Positions 11,895 to 22,565 of a DNA stretch of 64,000 nucleotides are shown in pieces. The notes beneath the pieces were generated by a model that saw only the letters and a list, made by a program, of their open reading frames with translations, ran no database searches and was not told where the DNA came from. The first letter of the stretch is position 1, and every line of letters begins with the position of its first letter. The stretch spans positions 3,830,001 through 3,894,000 of the forward strand of contig CAMAPF010000059.1 of the NCBI GenBank assembly GCA_945859915.1. The letters run 5' to 3'. This stretch comes from Cuscuta epithymum (Eukaryota > Streptophyta > Magnoliopsida > Solanales > Convolvulaceae). The position numbers and the translations under genes are program-made.

Positions 11895-12640
11895 ATCATA
11901 TAAGAGAGAAAATTGTTCTCGCTCAATTGTTAGCCGACTTATCTTTTAACACCTAAAAGCAATATGTATGAGAGAGATAATTTCACCGCTTAATTGTTAG
12001 CCCATTTATCTTATATCTGAAAGCATACATGTGAGAGAGAAAAGTTTTCGCTCAATTTTTAGCCCGCTTATCATATACCTAAAAGCACTTGGCATGAGAA
12101 AGATAATTATACCACATAATTGTTAGCCGACTTATCTTATACTTAAAAGAACTACATACTACCTCTGTTCTTAAATAAGTGCAACATTGCAAATTTTTCA
12201 CTATTCACATGTTCTACTTTGACTACATTTTATTTATTGATGTATTAATATGTATTTTTTTTTAAAATATTACTAAATTTGTCTCATTGTAAATTTTCAA
12301 AATCTGATTTTTTAAATTTTTTACTAAAAATACTACACATGATAGAGAAATTTTATCCACTACTTATGAGTGAGAAAATCTCTCGTTCAATTGTTATGCG
12401 GTTTATCTTATACCTAAGGACATTACATATGAGTGAGAAATTCCTTTCGCTCAATTTTTAGCCGGCTTATCTTATGCTTAAAAAACTACATTTGAGAGAT
12501 AAAGTTTCTCCGCTCAATTGTTAGCAAACTTATTCATCTTCTAATCTTCTAATAATACCTAAAAGCACTATATATGAGAGAAAATTTCCCCGATCAATTG
12601 TTAGCCTGCTTTTTCTTAAACATAAAGGCACTAAAAAATA
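11895..12640 (+). repeat. Minisatellite array, ~63-bp unit, about 8 degenerate copies
   Basis: The units follow the pattern ATGAGAGAGA..., then GCTCAATTGTTAGCC, then CTTATCTTATACCTAAAAGCA, in tandem from 11895 to 12158 and 12336 to 12640. A Stowaway-like insertion interrupts the array. The array is read in the opposite sense to the one at 14160-14490. Confidence 0.75.
12159..12335. mobile_element. Degenerate Stowaway-like insertion in the minisatellite
   Basis: The left end CTACCTCTGTTCTTAAATAA after TA matches other Stowaway copies here (18125, 55487). The right terminal repeat is not preserved. It splits two minisatellite units. Confidence 0.45.
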
Positions 12641-12845
12641 CTGCCTCTGTCCCGGTGGACTTTGCCAAGTTTGAAGTAGTCAAGTAGGTAATAAATAAGA
12701 AAAGCAAAAACTGTGTGATTGAGGTTTGTTCAGAGGAGAGAGAAATGTGAGGAACCACAAATTAGTTTTTTTAATAGGAAAGTGGCCAAGTATTTTTGAA
12801 CAACCCAAAAGAGAAAGTTGGCAAAGGCCAATGGGACGGAGGGAG
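12641..12845. mobile_element. Stowaway MITE
   Basis: Flanked by TA on both sides. The ends are CTGCCTCTGTCCC and GGGACGGAGGGAG. It is about 205 bp and follows directly after the minisatellite array. Confidence 0.85.
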
Positions 12846-14159
12846 TATTATTTTTCATGATGACAATCCATATGATTTTTTATGAAATAAAAAGAAGTGT
12901 TAATGTGAGCAATGTGAATGATTTTCATGAGCATAAGAAGTGCAATATTTGAACAAAAAGTGAAGCGTGGCGGAATAAAAATGATGGTTTTGCTTATCTT
13001 GAGTTGAACACTCATTTTAACCCACCCCAACTTTTAATGTAAATGCATCTTTTGTTTAGCAATTTTGACATTACATTTTATCAACATTGCCATCATTTAA
13101 ACGTGGTAACTTTTTTTAAAACATAAAGTTTTGTATAACATTTTATCACAAAGTGTGACATTGTTTTTAATATTGTGACATTTATATGTAAATTTCACAC
13201 ACTATCAATAGTGCGACATTTTTTCAAATCGACATTGTTTCCAATATTGTGACATTTTTTAAATAAAGCATGTGTAGCAATATACCTTTAACAATTTCAT
13301 ATCCTAATAAGGCATTTAACATTTATACGTAAAATTGCATATTCGAGTTTGAACCTCGCTAAACTTGGAGTTCAAAATCAAGCTCGAACTTAGGTAGTTC
13401 AAAAAAAGTTGTGTTCCGTAACAACTGTACCCTAAGTTAAATCTTGTGTGTGCAGCAATAGATTCTTTTGACTGCTTAGCTCACTATACATTTCATTCCT
13501 GGATTTGCCTCTGCTTACACCTTATAAAGAGAATAGTTTTACGATATTTTTATTAAAACGTGACATTTGTTCTAAGATTCTCATTCTTAATCCACCATAA
13601 GCAAGTACATTTACATTTTTGACTAATTTTCATTTATATAAAGAGACTATTCAAACATGTTAATATTTTTAAATAAAATATGATAGATTTAACATTATTA
13701 CATTTTTAACATTGACATTCATATTTTACTTTTTCCATTTTACCAATGATATATTTTTTACCACTCTGACATTGTTTTTTAATAAACCTTCAAATATTTT
13801 TTTAATTTTATATATGAAATATTGGTGTCATATGAAAGATCGTAAAAAATTATAATTTTTCATATATATACTTTAAAAATTAGAGTAAAAATGAAAAAGT
13901 TGTAACACTTTGAAGAAAATAGTAATTCTAATACAATGGGCCCCATTAATATTGATGCCATGCACGTTTTATTATGGAGTGATACAAATGGTTATCTTCA
14001 TAGAGTTGGTTCCCTAATATTATTAGGGAGTATTATTACGGAGTATTAATTAGTCCTTGAATTTGCCACTTGACATTTGTATATTAAAGGAGTGAAATAT
14101 GGAGAGAAGGACACATAGGATTCATTAAGGGTATAATTGTCTTTTAATGAGCTATTTCA
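12846..14159. other. AT-rich Helitron interior
   Basis: A/T-rich sequence with many short TGACATT motifs and poly-A/T runs. No coding frame, structured RNA or terminal repeats are evident. Confidence 0.35.
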
Positions 14160-14490
14160 TTAAGAGTTAGCCAGCTAACTCTTGAGCGGAAGAATTTTCG
14201 CTCTGCTACGTGGTACCATTAGGTATAAGATAAGCGGACTAATAATTGAGTGGAAGAATTTTCTCTTTCATATGCAATGCTTTTAGGTATAAGAAGATCA
14301 GCTTGCTAATCATTGAGCAAAAGAATTATTTCTCTCATACGTAATGATTTTTGGTATAAGAAGATACGATAAGATATGCGGACTCATAATTGAACGGGAT
14401 AATTTATCTCTTATATGTAGTGCTTTTAGGTATAAGCAAACAAATAATTGATCGAGAGAATTTCCTCTCATATTTTAGAGGACAAAATAG
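14160..14490 (-). repeat. Minisatellite array, inverted relative to 11895-12640
   Basis: About four units read AGGTATAAGATAAGCGGACTA, AATAATTGAG(C/T)GGAAGAATT and CTCTCATATGTAATGCTTTT. They are the reverse complement of the 11.9-12.6 kb units, so the two arrays could pair as a large, loose hairpin. Confidence 0.7.
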
Positions 14491-15550
14491 GGAGAGCAGA
14501 GCGAGATTAATTTTAGAGGACATCCATCAGAATAATATAGTGTTTGAACGTCACATATATATGCTTAATAATAAGTCAGGACTCAATTAAGCATTTCATC
14601 GAACGCCTTATATGCTTAAAAATGTATACTTGCAGTGATAGTAAATGACAAATTTGAAACAGAGAACCGACAAACAAAGATTAATAACTTTCTTGTTGAG
14701 GAATGTCTCTAAGGATTGCATAAAAAACAGAGGCGCCTAAGCATACAATCCTAAACCATCTTAGTTCATAAAGTAGAGGTTGATAGTATTAGTTAGATTT
14801 TCTTTTTAAACAAATGAGATGTTTTTTAAGGTCATTGTCCAGAAAAAGGTGGCTTGTTGACATGGATGAACGTAAAAAGAAAACAAACTGCATATCAAAT
14901 GGAAATATCATTTAAACCTTTTCTTTTTTTGGTAAAATCACTTAAACCTTTTCTGCTAATGGATGAAAGTATTACACTTCTTGCTATCAATCTTTTCTGG
15001 AAATATCATTTAAACCTTTCATCGAACAGAACACATGCAAGATAAACTGGATACACGATTCATATCCTAGCACACTGAATTTCAATATCATTTAAGAATG
15101 ATAAATTTTGAAGAAGCAAAATACAAAAATAAAAATGAACAAAATGATGTAAAGTTTCAGTGCTTACCAAAAACATGTAAGTGATGGGAAGACCATAATC
15201 AAGAACAACCTTTGAAAGTACTCCATTTATAAGGTGAAAAGGATTTAGGGTTGAAACTTTGGCGATCCATTGAGGTTGTTGTTGCAGAAACTTGATTTTT
15301 GGCGAGTGTTTATGCGTTGGAAAGGAGTGAAATGTGGGGAGGTGAGAATAATACAGGGACGATTCCATGTCTTGTGTTGGTGAGGAAACGAATTTGAATT
15401 GTCGTGTTTTCGAGATTTTTTCAAGAATGAAGCCACGTGGCAGTAATATAGCAAGGGAGTGAAATGTGGTTAGATAGACACGTAGCCTATTTTAAGGGTA
15501 AAATAGTCCTTTTATAAGCTATCTCTTTTCTTATATATAAATAGAATAGA
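14491..15550. other. Helitron interior near its 5' end
   Basis: The segment GGGAGTGAAATGTGG...GACACGTAG...GGTAAAATAGTCC (about 15453-15512) is echoed near 14090-14150. This suggests an internal duplication or a nested related element. No protein is recognised. Confidence 0.35.
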
Positions 15551-15734
15551 ATAGATAGATGATACAAATTAAAATGGTTAAAGGTGCGGGCCTGAGTTTA
15601 GTTAATACAAATCCTGAATTTAGTCAATGCAAATTAACTCTATTATTGAGTTAATCGAGTTGATATTATTAAAGTAGACCGACTCCACTATATATTTGTC
15701 CATCCATTTTTTAAAATTGAGTTAATACAAATTA

Positions 15735-16350
15735 ATGGGGAATTGGGGGCATGATTTTTTTCTATTGGGGGCACTACATTTTTTACTAATAATTTGTATA
15801 TGCAGGGGCGGAACCGGGGGGCGAGCCGGTGCTGCCGCCACCCCTTCGCCGGAAATTTTAAGCTACTATTATAAGGTATACTGTGCGCCGCCCCTGTTCA
15901 TCTTCTCCTTCCTTGGGACTGTCGGCCGGTGGGAGATGCAGCGGACCAGATGGAGATGCACGCTGACAGGCTGTTTTTTTAATTGATTAAATGATTCAAA
16001 CGACGTCGTTTGTATAAGTACACAGGAAAACCAAAACGACGTCGTTTCACCTTAAGCCCTTAACTACTCCTTAGGATTTACGCGTTGACCACTTGACCAG
16101 GTTCCCCAATCGGCCAATCCCCTCAAACCCTCATTCGTATAATTGCAGATTCGCAATAGCAGAGTCCAGACTTCGTCCTTCATCCGTCGCAGCCTCGCTT
16201 CCTCCGTTCCTCGGCGGTCGGCGCCACCGCTAGTCCCTTCACAGCTTCACCAGCGACGTCCTTCATTGCGCGACGGCCGTTTGCTTCATCCTCATCTGAT
16301 CATTCTTCCATACATATCTATATATATACTCCGTATATTTTAAAACAGAA
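15735..16350. other. GC-rich non-coding patch with paired CGACGTCG palindromes
   Basis: A stretch near 15805 (GCAGGGGCGGAACCGGGGGG) resembles the end of a common dispersed plant repeat. Two identical 14-bp palindromes AAACGACGTCGTTT lie at 15998-16011 and 16034-16047. They are followed by pyrimidine-rich, CG-rich sequence (16080-16300) that looks like a plant 5' leader, but it does not lead into a recognisable coding exon. Confidence 0.35.
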
Positions 16351-16689
16351 AAGTGGAGAGGAAAGTTTGGGCGGGAACACTATAGCATTTTGGGTAAAAT
16401 TGTTGTGAAAACCGTTTTTATGATTAAATTGTTTCGTTGTTTCTTGGTCTAAAAGGATGGCTAAAAGTAAATGGGGCACATGGTCCAAAAGCCTTGGGAA
16501 GCTGAAATAAACAATGCAATAAATACTTTTAATTCTTGCAATTCCAATGCTTTAGTTTTTACGATGCACTCTTGAGTATACTTGAAGACATTGCATTTAA
16601 TATTTTTGTGTTATTCTATATGTCTATTGTACTTCCCAAAATCAAGTTTGGTGGATTCCACTACGAAACCATCTATATAAGCATGAAGT

Positions 16690-17037
16690 GATGCACTTGC
16701 ACTTGCTAGATTAAGTTCTGATCTTGAAAATGTTCCAGATTATGTTCGTAAAGAGTGCAGTGGACAGATATTATGAATGCACATTTTCAGCTTTCAATAT
16801 ACGATACGTAGTAATTATATATTAGTTCTGCCGCCCAGCCTAGCTCATTCTCAGAATCTCCGTAATCATTAAAGGACACTGTGTAAACATAAAATTGAAT
16901 TTTCTATAGTGAACCATCTGGGTGATCTCCTAGCAGGCTCCACCGCAGGGATATGCGGCATTCTCCTCCCTGCTTGCGACAGCGTATTCAGTGGAGAAAC
17001 ATTTGTGAATTCTCTCAGCAACCTTGATGGATACTAG
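16690..17037 (+). pseudogene. Unidentified exon-like gene fragments
   Basis: Two short plus-strand stretches read like real protein. Around 16705-16770 one frame gives ARLSSDLENVPDYVRKECSG and then a stop. Around 16910-17037 another gives NHLGDLLAGSTAGICGILL, continuing through PACDSVFSGETFVNSL to a TAG. The second is preceded by a possible splice acceptor (TTTCTATAG). I do not recognise the protein. They may be exons of a decayed gene or host exons captured by a transposon. They could also be chance, but composition argues against that for the second stretch. Confidence 0.3.
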
Positions 17038-18124
17038 GTAGAATGAAGTAGTTATTCAGGTGATTTCCAAGAGTTTGAAGCCCCGATGTCGGGAGTAGTC
17101 AAGATTTGAGCGGCTTACTTTGTGGGTGGAGAGTGTTAGGCTAGAAATCATCAAGACTTTGGCAGCTGTGGAAAGTAAAAATTTGACTTTGCTTTTAGCA
17201 TCCTCACATATTCGTATAAATTAAATTTAGAATGATCGATTTTGATCTTTCTAAATAACATGTTAATGGACACATGTTTAAACTTTGAAATGAATTCTAC
17301 TGCCATGTCCCTTGAAGAATAAAGTTAGTATGTTACAATGAAATATTTCAGAGAATGTTCCAGTTAAAACTATGATCAAGGATTGCGGCAAATAGCTTCA
17401 TTTTACAATTGTTGAAAGTAGTTAAAAGTATCATGTATAAAAATTAGTCTATCTATATATTAATATCTGTGATTAAATAAATACTCAGCAATATTTTATG
17501 AAGGCAGGGCATCCCACTAAATTTAGGCAAAATATTCTTGGTTGTTCCACAAAAAACATATGACGGTGTAAGGAATGTGGAGTGTTATTTAGAAAATCAA
17601 TAAAAGCAACTTCACTTGATTGTTCAAAATGCACTTGTGCATTCATAGCAAAAGCTTCTATGGATTGTATAAGACTACAAGTCATCAAGGTAAAACTCTT
17701 GCTTAAATTTTTCTTTATGTTTGTCTTCCTCTAAAGTGTTTGTTGATGCATATAGGGAATTAAAATTGCTGCCATAAAATGAGGAACCGAATGGCCAAGT
17801 GAGGGAGAAGAATCTATATAGTACTACGTAGTATATAGTAATAGTACTACACATAGACAAGAATTAAAGAGTTTTGATTACACACTTGAAAATCTTAATT
17901 TCAGACAACAGCATGCAATTAAAGAGTTTTGATGTTTTGAAAGCAAGTTCCACTAAAATCGGTATTACTCTATCTTAATTTCAGGCAAAGCACGAAACCA
18001 ACTTTTTGAAACCAATAATCATAAAAGTTTTTTATGCACCTTTGACCGACTAAATAGGAAAAATTTATAGTGAATAGCTAGGAAAAAATAAAATATAATG
18101 ATAAAATATTTCATTATCTATATA
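17038..18124. other. No recognisable gene
   Basis: AT-rich sequence with short frames only. A possible Helitron 5' terminus (A|TCTATATATTAATA) lies at 17451-17465. Confidence 0.35.
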
Positions 18125-18335
18125 CTTCCTCCGTTCTTAAATAAATGCAACGGTCAACATTTTACATTTGTCGAGGCGCAATTTTGACTATTAATATATA
18201 CAATTCAGTATTAGTAAAAAAAAAATAAAAAAAATGAAAATTTACAAATAGACAAATTTAACAAATTTTTTTCAAAATAGAACATGTAAATAGTGTAAAA
18301 TTCAATATGTTGCATTAATTTAAGAACATGTGTAG
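18125..18335. mobile_element. Stowaway-like MITE (degenerate ends)
   Basis: Starts CTTCCTCCGTTCTTAAATAA after TA and ends TTAAGAACATGTGTAG before TA. Together with the 55487-55746 copy, it contains motifs such as CAACGGTCAACATTT and TAGAACATGT. Confidence 0.65.
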
Positions 18336-18692
18336 TATATGACTAATACTTGGGAAGTATGAGTAATAATAATTGAAATCTGCAATTGTCATATATGAGA
18401 ACGGGAATACATAAACAGAAAAGGGAATAGCACCATTATGAAAAAGGATTTTCAATAAAGTTTTAATGGAAATAGACTAAACAAAATAAAATTCTAAGAA
18501 AACACAACGTTAAAAAATGCTCACTAAAATTGCAGCAGACTTGCAACCATAAATAAAGCCCATATTTCTCTTTGTAGATAGATTTTAAAAATTAAATGTA
18601 AAATGGTCAGCACCACATCCTATATAGTACCACCTTCCTCCCATAGAATGGTTCCCATCCACTATTATTCATTCAATCTTCTTAATTTCTCA

Positions 18693-18821
18693 CTTTTTTT
18701 TACCCTAGGGGTATCTGAGCCTGGGGTAAACCGGGCTAAAACTCATTTCATCGAGTTTTAAGCCTGAGACCTCCCATAAAGGAGAGTGAGTCGACGACTA
18801 GCTGAGCTGGACTGCTTCCTC
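18693..18821 (-). mobile_element. tRNA-derived SINE
   Basis: Read on the minus strand, it starts GAGGAAGCAGTCCAGCTCAG. A polymerase III A-box-like AGCTCAGCTAG and a B-box-region GGTCTCAGGCTTAAAACTCG follow, and it ends in an A-run (T-run on plus near 18693). It is the same family as the plus-strand copy at 43786. Confidence 0.65.
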
Positions 18822-19077
18822 ATTTGTCACTTTATATATCCAATTTTCTTTTATCAAGAGTTTTTTTTTGCAACTTTATAAAAAATTAAATGTAGTTTAT
18901 GAAAATGTATTTTTACCTAAACTAATCTATTCAAGGATATGAATGAATTTATTTTATAGCCAGTCAAATATCAAACTATGTGAGATCCTCTCTACAGGAC
19001 GAAAGGAGGAACATAATTCTTTAAATATTTGAATCAAACATTTGTTTTCAATCCAACACGATTCTTAAAAAACTGTA

Positions 19078-19300
19078 TTCCCCATGTCTCTAAAAGATAG
19101 TCCATTCCGTTTTTCGATGGTCAACTTAAATCATTCTTAATTCTTTAATTCATGTATCAAAACTTATGAAAATTGAATTATTTTTGCAGGCTTTGTAGCG
19201 GTTTTAATGTAGTTTCTGAATATGTAAATTTATTTACTAAAAATAATTTGAATTTTCACAAGAATCATTTAATCGGAAGAACAATTAGGGACAGAGGGAG
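19078..19300. mobile_element. Stowaway MITE
   Basis: TA-flanked. The ends are TTCCCCATGTCTC and GGGACAGAGGGAG. It directly abuts another Stowaway on its right. Confidence 0.65.
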
Positions 19301-19302
19301 TA

Positions 19303-19497
19303 ATAATTATTGAGACAAAAGGAGGTAGCACGGTCATTAATAAAAGTGAGTTTATGTGGTTGATATTGAATTGATATAGTATGAATAAAGTAAGAATGAT
19401 TTAGAAACATACAAACTTTACCAAATTTGCTGTGAGACAATCTTTATGGGATTTCCCGAAAAAGTAAATATCACAATCTTAACGGGACAAATGAAGT
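19303..19497. mobile_element. Stowaway MITE, adjacent to the previous one
   Basis: The right end ACGGGACAAATGAAG is followed by TA. The interior (AATAAAAGTGAGTTTATGTGG) is the reverse complement of part of the 36550 copy. The left end is degenerate. Confidence 0.5.
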
Positions 19498-19877
19498 ACC
19501 ATCTAACCGCAATGAGCATTAAGAGTAGAGAAGTAAAATCGGATTTTTTAGAAATCTAGATGTGTTTTATGAGAAGGAAGTATAAGGAATCAATGAGAAA
19601 GGTATATTACTAACTCGGTGGAGATAAAGGATGACAATGAATAGGGAAAAATAAATCAGAATGATGAGAGGATGAGGGGTTAGAGTTTTGTGGACAACAT
19701 TATTTTCTCTATAACACAAGAATTAATGATGTTTTTAGTGATAAATAAAATAAGCCCGGACTTTAATTTGGTGCAAGAAATTCTAATAATATTGATCCCC
19801 AAAAAGTGGGTTAACTAATTTTATTGGTGAAAATTTATTTGTAACGCACTTCAATAATGGTTCAATGACACTGCTAA

Positions 19878-20495
19878 GGCTGCCCACAACCCAAGGTTCA
19901 ATAAGGTAAAATTAATCTATTCAACCAAAAAAACACAACAATCGGGGAAGGCTAAAGTGGGAGCAACATACTAAAGTGGGAAGGCTAAAGGCTAAAGTGG
20001 AGCTATCGACTCGCTGCATGCTGGAGCAACAAGCCAAAAGAGCAGCTGCCTCTGACGCGGGTCCCAGCTGTCAGCCGTTACTGCAGCAGCTTGTGTCTGA
20101 AGGCATGCGTGGTGTGCAGCAGCTTGTGCGGTCTTCCGTTAATCGAAAGGCCACTCTTTTGGTTGGCTAAAATTAAAAAAAAAAACATTTTTAGGTACAT
20201 TATTTTAAAAAAATCATTTTTAGATAAAAAAAAATAAAAAAAAAACTACGAAAAAAATTATTATTTTTACATCAAAATGTTTGACTTTTTCAATCATAAA
20301 TATTTGTAAAAAGAGAAAATGTCATATAATTGATATGTGATAATAAAAGTAAGGATTTATACATTTATTTAAAAAAACTGTGTTGAGTGAATATATTGAC
20401 GGTGCTGGGTTGCAGAGAAAAACTGATTGACTGAGTGAATACGTATAAAATGATGGTAAATTTGATTTATTGACGGGAACGGGTTGTGGGCAGCC
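19878..20495. mobile_element. PIF/Harbinger-like non-autonomous element
   Basis: The terminal inverted repeat GGCTGCCCACAACCC / GGGTTGTGGGCAGCC is perfect over 15 bp. A TAA target duplication flanks it (19875-19877 and 20496-20498). It is 618 bp and contains GC-rich sequence with repeated CAGCAGCTTGTG, but no transposase. Confidence 0.85.
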
Positions 20496-20547
20496 TAAGG
20501 CAATCTATTGATTTTGTTAGCCCCACTTATTTTTGAACTTCTTATGC

Positions 20548-20840
20548 CACTACAACAATTAAGCCCCTAATGTAACAGTCAAAAATGTTACAATACCACT
20601 AAAAAGTGTTACAATATCACTAAAAAGTGTTACATTAGAGCAAGTGTAACACTTTTTTACCATTACATTTGCTCATGTTGCATTAGATTCTATTGTAACA
20701 CTTTATAGACCCTAATGTAACATTTATACTTTTAGAAAGTGTTACATTAGATCTAAAAAGTGTTACATTAGAGAAATATGTAACACTTTTACAAACTGTT
20801 ACATCATTAATGTTACGTTAGGTCTGAAAATGTAGTAGTG
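20548..20840. mobile_element. CACTA MITE
   Basis: It starts CACTACAACA and ends TGTAGTAGTG, with imperfect inverted ends over about 30 bp. A 3-bp TGC duplication flanks it (20545-20547 and 20841-20843), as expected for CACTA (En/Spm) elements. The 293-bp interior is mostly iterated AAAGTGTTACATTAG-type units in both orientations, like the subterminal transposase-binding repeats of CACTA elements. Confidence 0.85.
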
Positions 20841-21059
20841 TGCCATGAATTATCCTATCTTTCCATAATTCTCTCCTCTTTTTGAGTGAAATACACATAG
20901 AAAACCCCCATAGAGTGATTTCGTTGTATTTTCAAATTTTTATGAGGTTGATAATTTGTTAATAGTTTGTTTTTGTTATATTTTTTAAAAAATAGCATTT
21001 CATTTAATATTGAATAAACTTTCCCGTGCATCGCACGGGTGAAATACTAGTTCTAGTAT

Positions 21060-21520
21060 AGAAAACAGGGACCTAACAGTTAGGCTCTTCCTTAACCTTA
21101 AATAGCCACTTACATGCAACAACGGAACTATTGGGCGGTCTAGGAACTAACATCCAAGTCTTATTCGCTCTAAGTGACTCCATCTCACTCTCCATGGCAC
21201 AAAGCCATTTAGCAGACTCATTAGACTTAAGGGCCTCTCTATAGGTTCTAGGTTCGTTAATCTCAAGGGTCTCAAACACAAAAAACGAAAACAAAGAAGT
21301 ATCACACACATGCAAAGTAAAATCAGGCATACTATCAGCAATTCTCCTAGTTACTCTCCTACTTCTATCTCTAGCAAGTTGATAATCATGCAAATCATTC
21401 TCACTAGAATCCGCACTCTCATCATGCGATTGTCATTTGAATGCACATGAGAATGCTCCACCTCACTCGAAGTGGTGGTAGTGTCATGCTCAGAAGAATC
21501 AGAATCATGGTACGTAACAT
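21060..21520 (-). pseudogene. Copia pol fragment (region just upstream of RT)
   Basis: The minus-strand frame (best part 21073-21393) contains PRTYREALKSNESAKWLCAM, then NKTWMLVPRPP and ACKWLFKVK. This is the conserved linker and N-terminal RT segment of plant Ty1/Copia polyproteins. A Ser/His/Glu-rich spacer typical of the integrase-RT linker lies upstream. The sequence stops at EEPNC-stop near the Helitron end, and no catalytic RT or LTRs remain. It is a truncated relic. Confidence 0.75.
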
Positions 21521-21704
21521 TTTAGCACTTTTTGGATATAATATATTCGTAATTAGATTTGTCTACAAATGATTACCAAAGTCAATCTTTCGCAGCCAAC
21601 ATAGTTAGCTTTTATTTATTTATTTAGTAACTCAACTTTTTATTCCATATTGCATACTTTCAATGTACTTTTACTTATAATTTGCCACTTTAACTTTCAA
21701 TGTA

Positions 21705-22058
21705 TGTTAAATGTCCCACACCGGAAAATTGAGAAGCACTAGAGTGCTATATTAAGCTTCGGGCTACTCCTCCTATCAGGTTGACCTTTTAGGATGGAAC
21801 CCCGAGTCTTAACATGGTATCAGAGCCAAATCGATCCATGGTGTGGGGCCCCTTATGAAAAATGACGACATGACGAAAAAAAATGACGAACCGATGAAAA
21901 AATGAATGACGACACGATCCAGACGAAGTGTCTGGTCGTGAGGAGGGGTGTTAAATGTCCCACACCGGAAAATTGAGAAGCACTAGAGTGCTATATTAAG
22001 CTTCGGGCTACTCCTCCTATCAGGTTGACCTTTTAGGATGGAACCCCGAGTCTTAACA
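21705..22058 (+). mobile_element. TRIM retrotransposon, complete (354 bp)
   Basis: Two identical 110-bp LTRs (21705-21814 and 21949-22058), each TGTTAAATGTCCC...GAGTCTTAACA, bound a 134-bp interior. The primer-binding site TGGTATCAGAGCC (21815-21827, complementary to initiator tRNA-Met) follows the left LTR. A polypurine tract GAGGAGGGG (21940-21948) precedes the right LTR. A perfect 5-bp duplication ATGTA flanks the element (21700-21704 and 22059-22063). There is no coding capacity, so it depends on enzymes supplied in trans. Identical LTRs point to a recent insertion. Confidence 0.95.
21815..21827 (+). other. Primer-binding site of the TRIM
   Basis: TGGTATCAGAGCC directly follows the left LTR and matches the 3' end of plant initiator methionine tRNA. 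Confidence 0.9.
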
Positions 22059-22117
22059 ATGTAATTTTTAATTGAAACATGTATTTCTGAATTCACATAT
22101 GCTGATCATCAGCTTCA

Positions 22118-22182
<65 letters not shown>
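22118..22182. repeat. (TA)n microsatellite
   Basis: A nearly pure TA dinucleotide run of about 65 bp with one internal TGTA interruption. Confidence 0.95.
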
Positions 22183-22188
<6 letters not shown>

Positions 22189-22565
22189 CTTTCACAAGCA
22201 ACAAAATTGAAAAATTGAGGTGAAGAATGAAAGAAAGAGTTAGAAATGAAGTAAGAGAAAATAGTATCATCAAAAGTATATATGAAAAAAGGGCCTAATT
22301 AAGTATATAACGTTGGAAAATGTGTAAGTAAATTACATTAAATGGTCATTTTGGGGCAATTTTTTGAGTGGGGTCCACTTCCGATTTAGGTCGGGTCAAA
22401 GTGGTTTCGGATTGACCTTGCTTAGGGATACAATTCGATATATAGTACGCTCAAAACGGATAACGGGTGAATGAGAAATTGATTCTCGAAGTTCACTCGT
22501 TGAAATGGAGAAAACTAGGAAAAAGTGGGTTTCTAGTGTGGTTTTTTCCCACACCGAAAATCATA

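Larger units (their letters stand above)
11510..15559 (-). mobile_element. Non-autonomous Helitron, ~4.05 kb
   Basis: Read on the minus strand, it begins TCTATCTATTCTATTC at 15559 after host A (15560). It ends with the hairpin CCCGTGCGTATGCACGGG, then TACTATA and CTAG at 11510, followed by host T (11509). No Rep-helicase remains. Inside are minisatellite arrays (11895-12640 and 14160-14490) in opposite orientation and two or more Stowaway insertions. The 3' end is clear. The 5' end rests on the TC start, the A|T site and a typical AT-rich beginning, so the full extent is less certain. Confidence 0.55.
17452..21050 (+). mobile_element. Candidate Helitron, ~3.6 kb
   Basis: The 3' end is clear: hairpin CCCGTGCATCGCACGGG (21023-21039), TGAAATA, CTAG (21047-21050), then host T. 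The best 5' candidate is TCTATATATTAATATC at 17452 after A, a start resembling other plant Helitrons. Several MITEs and a SINE lie inside. No Rep-helicase is visible. The left boundary is a guess. Confidence 0.35.

Noticed and set aside
11895..12640. CRISPR-like regular repeats
   Set aside because: Units are contiguous and degenerate with no unique spacers; this is a eukaryotic Helitron minisatellite.
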